This document shows, in pieces, positions 1 through 5,876 of a stretch of DNA of 9,244 nt. The notes under the pieces were generated by a model. The model was given only the letters and a program-made list of their open reading frames with translations. It had not been told where the DNA came from and searched no databases. Position 1 is the stretch's first letter. Each line of letters begins with the position of its first letter. This DNA is from Acidobacteriota bacterium. GTDB lineage: Bacteria > Acidobacteriota > Vicinamibacteria > Marinacidobacterales > SMYC01. The stretch covers positions 1-9,244 of the forward strand of contig JAUVQL010000019.1 in assembly GCA_030598165.1 (NCBI GenBank), in the 5' to 3' direction. The position numbers and the translations under genes were made by a program.

Positions 1-144
1 CCTGAAAACCGGTATCTCCTGGTGTTGAAAGATGAGAGCGCGTGCAATAACGATCCCTGGAGAAACCCCGACGCCTCGCAGAACTACGGGACGAAGTTTC
101 TCGGTTTTGTCGGAGCCATTTAATGATGAAGATGTCATATTCAT
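1..144 (-). CDS. ptsI: Phosphoenolpyruvate-protein phosphotransferase (PTS enzyme I), N-terminal fragment
   Basis: Only the first 48 codons are inside the window; the gene continues beyond position 1. Translating the minus strand from the ATG at 144 gives a variable polar leader of about 20 residues and then RGVGVSPGIVIARALIF (about residues 23-39), which matches the first strand and 'SPG' turn typical of the enzyme I N-terminus. Enzyme I autophosphorylates from PEP in the cytoplasm and passes the phosphate to HPr His15. The active-site His and the PEP-binding barrel are not in view. The start is 4 nt after the HPr stop codon, so the two genes are surely co-transcribed. A second ATG two codons downstream (138) could be the start instead; neither has a strong Shine-Dalgarno site. 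Identification rests on one short motif plus position after HPr, which is the standard order. Confidence 0.85.
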   Translation of the reverse strand, partial: MNMTSSSLNGSDKTEKLRPVVLRGVGVSPGIVIARALIFQHQEIPVFR

Positions 145-148
145 GGAA

Positions 149-424
149 TCAAGCCATCGTCCCTTCGCCGAATCCCTCGGCGACCAGGTTGGTCAGTGCG
201 TCGACCGCCTCCGACTCGTCCTCACCAGAAGCGGTAATCGTGATTTGACTACCTGCCGAAGCCGCAAGAAACAAAATCCCTAGAATGCTCTTGCCGTCGA
301 TGGTTGTCTCCTCTTTCGTGATCGTGATTTTCGACTTAAATCGAGATGCAGTTCTAACGAACCGCGCCGCCGCCCGAGCATGAAGGCCTAGCAAATTGAT
401 GACTTCGATTTGTCTTTCTACCAC
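149..424 (-). CDS. ptsH: HPr phosphocarrier protein with both His15 and Ser46 sites
   Basis: A 91-residue protein, the usual HPr size. The phosphoacceptor site NLLGLHARAAARFV places the catalytic histidine exactly at residue 15. The regulatory site DGKSILGILFLAAS places the serine exactly at residue 46, followed by Ile-Leu-Gly as in HPr proteins that are substrates of HPr kinase. Enzyme I phosphorylates His15; HprK, encoded in the same cluster, would phosphorylate Ser46. The start is a GTG, chosen because it gives canonical numbering of both sites and lies 3 nt after the EIIA stop; the region before it (AGAGAAAG) is only a weak ribosome binding site, so coupling to EIIA translation is likely. 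The C-terminal tail (EGFGEGTMA) is a few residues longer than in E. coli HPr. The name HPr is certain; whether to call it ptsH or npr is a matter of convention, since the Ser46 site makes it HprK-responsive. Confidence 0.95.
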   Translation of the reverse strand: MVERQIEVINLLGLHARAAARFVRTASRFKSKITITKEETTIDGKSILGILFLAASAGSQITITASGEDESEAVDALTNLVAEGFGEGTMA

Positions 425-427
425 GTA

Positions 428-859
428 TCAATCTTTCTCTTCGTCCTTTTCTCGTTTCGAAGACAGCAAATCACTAGCTAGGGAGATGCTCTCTTTGCCC
501 TGGGCACAGGTTTGACGCGCCACTTCGAGTACATTCGTATTTCCCTGTTGACGAAGGTTGACGAGTTTTATGAGCATCGGAAGGTTGCCGCCTGTGATGA
601 CCTCGACGCGGTCCTTTTCGAGGAAAGTGAGACTCAGATTCGAAGGAGTGCCGCCGAACATATCGGTAAGGATAATCGCTCCCTGCCCGCTATCGATCTT
701 TTTGATTGCTTCTTGAATCTCTCTTTCGGCGTCTTCGGTACTTTCATGCCAACCTATGGAAACCGCTGTAACGTTAGGAATTTCCCCGACGATCATCTCC
801 CCCGCACTCACTAGTTCGTTAGCGAGCTGCCCATGTGTTACTACTACAATACCAATCAC
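428..859 (-). CDS. PTS mannose-family EIIA component (stand-alone)
   Basis: A 143-residue cytoplasmic protein matching the mannose/fructose/sorbose EIIA family (PF03610). The phosphorylated histidine is His9 in VVVTHGQLA, corresponding to His10 of E. coli ManX. The second conserved motif LTDMFGGTPSNLSL lies at about residues 64-77. The domain stands alone: no EIIB follows the EIIA and no EIIC/EIID genes are in the window, so phosphate received from HPr is more likely used for signalling than for sugar uptake. Translation starts at a GTG whose first base is shared with the rapZ stop codon (TAGTG); a GGAG at 868-871 is spaced 8 nt from it, which supports this start. The C-terminal 20 residues are charged and Lys/Glu-rich, beyond the usual domain. 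Homologous genes occupy the same place in deltaproteobacterial and acidobacterial clusters. Confidence 0.93.
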   Translation of the reverse strand: MIGIVVVTHGQLANELVSAGEMIVGEIPNVTAVSIGWHESTEDAEREIQEAIKKIDSGQGAIILTDMFGGTPSNLSLTFLEKDRVEVITGGNLPMLIKLVNLRQQGNTNVLEVARQTCAQGKESISLASDLLSSKREKDEEKD

Positions 860-1752
860 TATTCATTCTCCACGTCGCGGTGCACCACTTTGACCGAACG
901 ACGTTCCTTCTTTATGTTTCGAGCAAGAGAATTGGCCACCATCACGGAACGGTGTCGCCCTCCCGTACAACCGATGGCAATCGTTAAATAGCTTTTCCCT
1001 TCCGTAGCATATTGTGGAATAAGATAGTTCACAAAAGAGAACATTCTATCGAGAAACTCGCCCGTATCTTTGTGCTTCAACAAGAACCTTTCCACCTTCG
1101 GATCGTTTCCGTCTTTATGACGCAGACTCCTCTCGAAGTAGGGATTAGGCAAAAAGCGAACATCGAAAACAAGATCCGCATCGAGAGGAATTCCGTACTT
1201 GTATCCAAAAGAAACTACATTCAAAGATGGCAGGCGTTCTCTACCGCTTTCGCCGAATTGCTCGAGAAGGTAGCGCCTTAGCTGGTGGACGGTCAAGTCC
1301 GATGTATCTAGAATCTGATCCGCCAGGCGGCGAATGGCGGCCAACTTCCTTCGCTCCGTTCGAACCGCCTGCAGTACCGATCCGCCTTTTGCTCCTGCAA
1401 GGGGATGAGGTCGTCGGCTCTCACTAAACCGTCTTACGAGGATCTCATTTCTCGCTTCCAAGAATACCAGAGTGGTATTGAAGTCTCTTTGTCGCAGGCG
1501 ACGAAACATGCCTGGAAAATCCTTCAGAAACTCAGGTTCGCGGATATCCACAACAATGGCAACACGATCGATCGGCTGCCCTCCTTTTGCCGTCAATTCA
1601 GCAAAGGGATCGATTAGCTTCGCAGGAAGATTGTCCACGCAAAAGTAGCCCGCGTCCTCGAATGCCTTGAGAGCAAAGGTCTTCCCAGAACCGGACATTC
1701 CGGTAATAAAGACGACTCGACGTGCTCCTCTTTCTATCACTCTCGTCGTCAT
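859..1752 (-). CDS. rapZ: RapZ/YvcJ-family nucleotide-binding protein
   Basis: From the ATG at 1752 the protein has 297 residues (E. coli RapZ has 284). The N-terminal P-loop GMSGSGKT is at residues 18-25, followed by DAGYFCVDNLP (about 33-43). The middle has FLEARNEILVRRFSESRRPHPL (split here as residues about 98-109 and 110-118), SFGYKYGIPLDADLVFDVRF (181-200) and LPNPY. The C-terminal domain carries GCTGGRHRSV (261-270), the conserved RapZ motif. In E. coli RapZ binds GlcN6P and the small RNAs GlmZ/GlmY and directs GlmZ to RNase E; in B. subtilis the homologue YvcJ has a different, poorly defined role, so the target here is unknown. The frame stays open upstream to a GTG at 1803, but those 17 extra residues come from the heptamer repeat and are not family-like, so the ATG at 1752 is preferred. 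The stop shares one base with the EIIA start. Confidence 0.93.
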   Translation of the reverse strand: MTTRVIERGARRVVFITGMSGSGKTFALKAFEDAGYFCVDNLPAKLIDPFAELTAKGGQPIDRVAIVVDIREPEFLKDFPGMFRRLRQRDFNTTLVFLEARNEILVRRFSESRRPHPLAGAKGGSVLQAVRTERRKLAAIRRLADQILDTSDLTVHQLRRYLLEQFGESGRERLPSLNVVSFGYKYGIPLDADLVFDVRFLPNPYFERSLRHKDGNDPKVERFLLKHKDTGEFLDRMFSFVNYLIPQYATEGKSYLTIAIGCTGGRHRSVMVANSLARNIKKERRSVKVVHRDVENE

Positions 1753-1787
1753 TGCGATTCTTTTTGGCTTCGAGTTGTAGGATCTGT

Positions 1788-1819
1788 ACTGGTCACTGGT
1801 CACTGGTCACTGGTCACTG
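1788..1819. repeat. Heptanucleotide tandem repeat, unit GGTCACT (CCAGTGA family)
   Basis: A perfect period-7 run of 32 bp, about 4.6 copies of GGTCACT (minus strand AGTGACC), in the 86-bp gap between the hprK stop and the rapZ ATG. There is no mismatch within the run. Heptamer repeats of this CCAGTGA type are known as short tandemly repeated repetitive elements in cyanobacteria, and I recall similar runs in other phyla. The number of copies probably varies among strains by slippage. Because 7 is not a multiple of 3, each copy change shifts any frame passing through. One in-frame GTG for rapZ lies inside the run (1801-1803). Confidence 0.95.
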
Positions 1820-1838
1820 CTTACCGACCTCTGGCTCT

Positions 1839-2900
1839 TCACTTGTCGTTCCGCTTTCTTCGATCTCGCCGCGCCATTGTTGCGACCTTTTTCATAAAGC
1901 GGCGCGCCGGATGGCGTCCAGATTGTTTCAACAAGTGGTTCCGGGCTGCAACCTCGATCAACATGGCCAGGTTGCGTCCCGGCCCCACGGGCATCCGGAC
2001 TAAAGGCATTTTGCCATCCAGGAGATCGTAGCTTTCCTCCTCCAAACCGAGCCGCTCTATTTCTGTTGCCTTTTCCCAGCGCTCGAGTTGGATGACCAGG
2101 TCGACAGACTTCGACAAGCGAATCGAGTTAGGCCCAAAAAGATCTTTCACATTGATGATTCCCAACCCTCGAAGCTCCATGAAGTAGCGCGTCAACGATG
2201 GGCTTCTTCCCGTGAATCGACTGCTACCAGCCCCCCCAGCTCGGTTGTCAGGGTCTCGATAGATTTCGATGATATCGTCCGAGACTAAGCGATGTCCTCT
2301 CTCAATGAGCTCGAGGGCGGACTCGCTTTTCCCAATACCGCTCTCACCTACAATCAACGTCCCGAGGCCATATATGTCCATCAGAACGCCATGTATAATT
2401 CTTCGTTTGACGAGGATGTTCTCGACTAAACGTCTGATCCGCCGAGATGCTACGGAAAGACCAAGTGCAGTGGAGAGGAGTGGCACCTGCCGTCGTCGCG
2501 AAAAGTCACGTAGGTAGGCTGGGCATTCTTGCTTGTCGGCCAATACTACAGCTGCAACCCTGCCTTCGCTCAAGAGCTCTAGCGCTGCCGCCCTTTTGTC
2601 CCTAGGAAGAGTTGAGAGAATTTCCAGCTCCCTGGAACCCATCAACTGGATACTACCCGTCGATGCGGAGTCGGTATTCCCCGTAAAAACACGCCAAGGA
2701 CGTTCGACTATAGACGTCTCAATCGCACGGCTGAGCCCCTTTCTGCCAGCGATCAGGACCAATTTGAGAGAAATAGCTTCAGACGTCAGCAGCAGCTTTG
2801 CGAGTGGTGCGGGAGTAGATTCAACGCCTTCCGACTTCTTTTCTTTCAATCGATTACCAAATACTTCAACTGTCAGGTTCAATAAGACCGAAATTCCCAT
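1839..2900 (-). CDS. hprK: HPr kinase/phosphorylase
   Basis: A 353-residue reading that matches bifunctional HPr(Ser) kinase/phosphorylase. The N-terminal domain (about 34-165) includes LKLVLIAGRKGLSRAI (46-60) and ERPWRVFTG. The catalytic domain begins with IIHGVLMDIYGLG (conserved His170), then the P-loop GESGIGKS (185-192) and ELIERGHRLVSDD (197-209). The family signature MELRGLGIINVKDLFG is at 241-256, and the C-terminal KMPLVRMPVGPGRNLA motif is at 297-312. It phosphorylates or dephosphorylates HPr on Ser46 in response to metabolites in species where it has been studied. The reading is some 30-40 residues longer than usual at the N-terminus. The ATG at 2900 lies within the last codons of hpf (35-nt overlap) and lacks a Shine-Dalgarno site; in-frame TTG codons at 2882 or 2849 are alternatives. 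The C-terminus is strongly basic (RRDRRKRNDK). Confidence 0.95.
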   Translation of the reverse strand: MGISVLLNLTVEVFGNRLKEKKSEGVESTPAPLAKLLLTSEAISLKLVLIAGRKGLSRAIETSIVERPWRVFTGNTDSASTGSIQLMGSRELEILSTLPRDKRAAALELLSEGRVAAVVLADKQECPAYLRDFSRRRQVPLLSTALGLSVASRRIRRLVENILVKRRIIHGVLMDIYGLGTLIVGESGIGKSESALELIERGHRLVSDDIIEIYRDPDNRAGGAGSSRFTGRSPSLTRYFMELRGLGIINVKDLFGPNSIRLSKSVDLVIQLERWEKATEIERLGLEEESYDLLDGKMPLVRMPVGPGRNLAMLIEVAARNHLLKQSGRHPARRFMKKVATMARRDRRKRNDK

Positions 2901-3414
2901 CAGGACGTTTGTAGACTACATTGACCCGGTCGTTCAAGGCGTTTCGGAATACCAAGAACTCAGCACCTTCGTCTTCGATTTGCCCAACCGCTTCCTCGAC
3001 GGAAAGTGGCTTGATAACAAAACGGCTGCTTTCGACGACTCTAGGTGCAACTCCCGAATCATGACCTTCGTCGCGTGCGAGGACATTGAACGTCCCAGAA
3101 TCTTCTTTTCTCTTTCCTCTTCTCTTCTTTCCAATCCGCTTGTCTTGAAGCTTCTTGGCCTGGGCCTCGATTTTTTCAACTGCTTGCGAGATCGAGGCGT
3201 AAAGATCGTTCGACTCTTCCACTGCAGTCAGATAGCTATTACCGCGGCTGTGAACATTGACCTCGGCAATTTGTCGATACTTCTCCACGGATAGAGTGAC
3301 ATGGATGTCTGTAATTCCATTCAAGAACCGGTTGAGCTTGTTTACTTTTTTTTCGGTGTAGGTCCTAAGAGGTGGTGTGATATCGATCTGGCGTCCGGTG
3401 ATATTAAGGTTCAT
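2866..3414 (-). CDS. hpf: Long-form ribosome hibernation promoting factor
   Basis: A 182-residue protein with the two domains of long HPF. Residues 1 to about 100 form the S30AE/YfiA-type ribosome-binding domain (MNLNITGRQIDITPPLRTYT; EVNVHSRG at 51-58), ending in a very basic stretch KKRRGKRK (97-103). After a linker of about 25 residues, residues 126-181 form the C-terminal dimerisation domain (SRFVIKPLSVEEAV; then RVNVVYKRPDGNFGLIEP at 163-180). Long HPF binds the decoding region of idle 30S subunits and, through the C-terminal domain, dimerises 70S ribosomes into 100S particles in stationary phase. The start is well supported by AGGGGAG at 3423-3429, 8 nt upstream. Its place directly after rpoN matches the widespread rpoN-hpf pairing. 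The 174-bp gap upstream may hold its own promoter, though none was recognised with confidence. Confidence 0.96.
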   Translation of the reverse strand: MNLNITGRQIDITPPLRTYTEKKVNKLNRFLNGITDIHVTLSVEKYRQIAEVNVHSRGNSYLTAVEESNDLYASISQAVEKIEAQAKKLQDKRIGKKRRGKRKEDSGTFNVLARDEGHDSGVAPRVVESSRFVIKPLSVEEAVGQIEDEGAEFLVFRNALNDRVNVVYKRPDGNFGLIEPDS

Positions 3415-3588
3415 TCACTCTTCTCCCCTATGGGTAGAGTTGTCATGCACATAGCTTTGTTGATGACCACCCTTTCGTTTCAAGACGCATTACACGAGTA
3501 GGGCTCAAAATGACGCACTTCCTCCTTTTTATGGTGGGAGCTTGTTGGATGTAAGGTAGATACCCCCTTCATCGAATAAAGCTGCAAA
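3415..3588. other. rpoN-hpf intergenic region (174 bp)
   Basis: The longest gene-free stretch in the window. It contains the hpf ribosome binding site (3423-3429) and a second, stronger Shine-Dalgarno-like AAGGAGG on the minus strand (3521-3527) that serves no recognised gene. I found no clear rho-independent terminator after rpoN and no convincing sigma-70 or sigma-54 promoter. This is the most plausible place for a separate hpf/hprK/PTS promoter on spacing grounds alone. Confidence 0.6.
3423..3429 (-). promoter_or_regulatory. Ribosome binding site of hpf
   Basis: Minus-strand AGGGGAG, 8 nt before the hpf ATG. It fixes the hpf start, and contrasts with hprK and HPr, which have weak or no such site. 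Confidence 0.75.
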
Positions 3589-5088
3589 TCAGGATGCAAA
3601 AGGGCTACTGTACAAATTCTTTCTCTGATTCGACGGCGGAATCCGCAACTCTTCCCGGTATTTCGCTATGGTTCGCCGCGCAAGCACCAGTCCTTCTCTT
3701 TCGAGTATTTTGACGATCTTCGAATCAGAAAGCGGCTTCTTTGGATTTTCTTCTTCTACAATCTTTTTTATCTTCTGCTTGATTGTAACCGACGATACGT
3801 TTTCACCGTACGTGCTAGAAATGCCGCTGTGAAAGAAATACTTCATCTCACACACACCTTGCGGCGTATGCATATACTTGTTGCTGACGACCCTTGAAAC
3901 GGTTGATTCGTGCATTCCGATGTCGATCGCCACATCTCGGAGCACGAGCGGCCTCAATTGTTCCACTCCGGTGTCAAGAAACTCTCTTTGTTGACGGACG
4001 ATGCTTTGAGCGACCTTGTAAATCGTCTTCTGCCGTTGGTCAACGGACTTGATGAGCCAAAGAGCACTTCGGAGTTTTTCTTTCACATATGTGCGGGTTT
4101 CCTCGTTGTCGGCGGACTTGTTCTCTAGCATCCGGCGGTACAGCGGACTGATACGTAATTGGGGTAATCGGTCCTCGTTCAAGACGATCTCGTAATTGTC
4201 GTCGACCTTTACCACATAGACGTCAGGAGTAACGTATTGGCTTTTCTTTGGCGTGTGTTTCGAGCCCGGTTTCGGATCTAGCCGTCTAATGATCTCGCAA
4301 TGGTGAACAACTTCTTCGTGCGGAAGCCCCATGGCCTTGGCGATGTCGCCGAACCGGTGACCTTGAAGGAGATCCATGTGCTCGGCCACCATCGTTTCCA
4401 CAGGTGTTCCGCCAAGCTCGAGATGTCTCAATTGAAGGAGGAGGCATTCCTGCAAACCACGGGCTCCAACACCTATAGGATCGAAGCTTTGGACGACACG
4501 AAGCGCCTTGTGGACCTCGCTGCATTGATAGCCCCCCATGGAGCAAATCTCGTCGACTGTCGCCTGCAAGTATCCATCATCGTCGATGTTCCCAATAATA
4601 GCGCGACCTATTTCGAGGTCAAGTTCATCACCCGTCGAGAGTCGTAGCTGCCAATCCAAGTGGTCGGCAAGTGACGAAGACGTTGCGAGTGTGTTTTCAA
4701 TGGGAGGAAGCTCGGGGACCTCGAAACTCATCCGAGGTCGATACCCCTCATCGAGGTAATCGCTGAAAAATGCCTCTTCATCGATCTCCTCGAAGGGGTC
4801 TTCGCGTTTTTCTTCCGGATTTTCGTCGGTGGGTGTGTCCTCAGCGGTCTCCGCGGTCTCCGCAGTCTCGCTTGTTGCCTCTCCTTCTTTTTCGGGTGTG
4901 GAGGTCTCCTCGCCCGCGGCCTCAATTTCTTCTTCGAGAAGTGGGTTCTCTGTGATCTCCTGATTCAACATGTCGGCCAATTCGAGAGTCGACATCGGCA
5001 GGAGCTTGATCGCCTGTTGGAGCGAGGGAGTGAGGATGAGTTTTTGCGAGAGCTTGGCTTGTAGCACTAATTTCTGTTGCATCGCCAT
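3589..5088 (-). CDS. rpoN: RNA polymerase sigma-54 factor
   Basis: A 499-residue sigma-54, near the usual 450-500. Region I (1-50) is Gln/Leu-rich: QKLVLQAKLSQKLILTPSLQ, ending in the typical ENPLLEEE (about 47-54); it binds activators and restrains open-complex formation. Region II (about 52-106) is a highly acidic low-complexity linker containing three ETA units. Core-binding sequence follows (about 140-340), then the helix-turn-helix segment with ESTVSRVVSNKYMHTPQG (394-411), and the RpoN box ARRTIAKYRE (470-479) that reads the -24 element. It directs transcription only with enhancer-binding ATPase activators; none is in this window. AGAGGGG at 5100-5106 lies 11 nt before the chosen ATG, somewhat long; an ATG two codons later would be further away. 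It follows lptB by 62 nt, as in many proteobacterial lpt-rpoN-hpf clusters. Confidence 0.98.
   Translation of the reverse strand: MAMQQKLVLQAKLSQKLILTPSLQQAIKLLPMSTLELADMLNQEITENPLLEEEIEAAGEETSTPEKEGEATSETAETAETAEDTPTDENPEEKREDPFEEIDEEAFFSDYLDEGYRPRMSFEVPELPPIENTLATSSSLADHLDWQLRLSTGDELDLEIGRAIIGNIDDDGYLQATVDEICSMGGYQCSEVHKALRVVQSFDPIGVGARGLQECLLLQLRHLELGGTPVETMVAEHMDLLQGHRFGDIAKAMGLPHEEVVHHCEIIRRLDPKPGSKHTPKKSQYVTPDVYVVKVDDNYEIVLNEDRLPQLRISPLYRRMLENKSADNEETRTYVKEKLRSALWLIKSVDQRQKTIYKVAQSIVRQQREFLDTGVEQLRPLVLRDVAIDIGMHESTVSRVVSNKYMHTPQGVCEMKYFFHSGISSTYGENVSSVTIKQKIKKIVEEENPKKPLSDSKIVKILEREGLVLARRTIAKYREELRIPPSNQRKNLYSSPFAS
4844..4870. repeat. Three 9-bp units within rpoN region II
   Basis: Plus-strand gcggtctcc twice, then gcagtctcg. 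In rpoN they encode Glu-Thr-Ala three times in the acidic linker. In-frame 9-bp slippage in a linker tolerant of length change is the likely origin. Confidence 0.8.
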
Positions 5089-5150
5089 ATTCTAGCTATC
5101 CCCTCTCGCGCATCAGCTCCTTTGAAAAGTAAACACTCTAGAGATCAATA
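5089..5150. other. lptB-rpoN gap (62 bp) with a possible 5-codon leader
   Basis: On the minus strand, AAAGGAG (5117-5123) is followed 3 nt later by ATG at 5113 and a 5-codon frame MRERG ending at a TAG (5096-5098), just before the rpoN start. The spacing is short for efficient initiation, so a functional leader is doubtful. No hairpin terminator or clear promoter was recognised. Confidence 0.35.
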
Positions 5151-5876
5151 CTAGTCTAACTTGAAATCCTCCCCCAAATAGACTCGCCGGACATCATCAT
5201 CGCTCGCGAGCTCCGCAGGTGAGCCGGCGCGGAAAATCCGCCCTTCATTCATAATATAGGCCCGGTCGGTAATTTTAAGCGTCTCCCTCACGTTGTGATC
5301 CGTTACAAGTATTCCAATTCCACGTTTTTTCAGGTGGTGCACAATCTTCTGAATATCGCCCACCGCAATAGGGTCAATCCCTGCAAACGGCTCGTCAAGA
5401 AGCATAAATGATGGAGAAGTGACGAGTGCTCGCGTGATCTCGGCACGTCGCCGCTCCCCACCCGAGAGCGTGTATGCCCGAGACTTGGCCATTTTTGTGA
5501 GGCCTAGCTCGTCCAGCAGCGCCGCCAAACGCTGTTGCTTCTCGCCAGGCTTCAGATCCAAAGTCTCGAGTATGGCCAGTACGTTCTCTTCGACGGTCAG
5601 CTTACGAAAAATCGAGGGCTCTTGCGGGAGGTAATTTATCCCGCTCCTCGCCCGGAGGTACATGGGAAGCTCAGTGATTTCCTCCTCGTTGAGGAATACA
5701 CTTCCCGATTCCGGACGGGTCAGCCCGACCACAATATGGAAAGTCGTGGTCTTGCCGGCACCATTCGGTCCGAGAAGGCCGACCACCTCCCCTTCGTGCA
5801 CTTCCAGACTCACATCGTCGACCACTCGCTTCTGGCGGAACGACTTTGCGAGCGACCGAGCCCTAAGAAGTTTCAT
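5151..5876 (-). CDS. lptB: LPS export ABC transporter ATP-binding protein
   Basis: A 241-residue ABC ATPase, the same size as E. coli LptB. Walker [10 protein letters not shown] is at 36-44. The Q-loop region [19 protein letters not shown] is LptB-typical, including the aromatic/basic groove that contacts LptF/LptG. The signature LSGGERRR is near 137-144, Walker [14 protein letters not shown] near 156-168, and the H-loop histidine is in [10 protein letters not shown]. LptB drives extraction of LPS from the inner membrane and its movement onto the periplasmic bridge. The start ATG overlaps the upstream stop codon (TAATG) and has no strong ribosome binding site, so translation is likely coupled to the bridge gene. 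The membrane partners LptF and LptG are not in the window. Branched-chain amino-acid LivG/LivF-type ATPases are the nearest alternative, but the motif set and neighbours favour LptB. Confidence 0.96.
   Translation of the reverse strand: MKLLRARSLAKSFRQKRVVDDVSLEVHEGEVVGLLGPNGAGKTTTFHIVVGLTRPESGSVFLNEEEITELPMYLRARSGINYLPQEPSIFRKLTVEENVLAILETLDLKPGEKQQRLAALLDELGLTKMAKSRAYTLSGGERRRAEITRALVTSPSFMLLDEPFAGIDPIAVGDIQKIVHHLKKRGIGILVTDHNVRETLKITDRAYIMNEGRIFRAGSPAELASDDDVRRVYLGEDFKLD

Noticed and set aside
1753..1803. Rapz N-terminal extension from the GTG at 1803.
   Set aside because: The extra 17 residues derive from the heptamer repeat and lack family similarity; the ATG at 1752 gives a normal RapZ length.
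2533..3294. A 253-codon open frame on the plus strand.
   Set aside because: It is antisense to hprK and hpf, whose conserved motifs fill the opposite strand, and its translation has no recognisable domain.
3440..3480. A GG...GC pair upstream of hpf resembling a sigma-54 (-24/-12) promoter.
   Set aside because: The spacing between GG and GC is 11 nt rather than the required 10, and the surrounding TGGCAC/TTGC consensus is poor.
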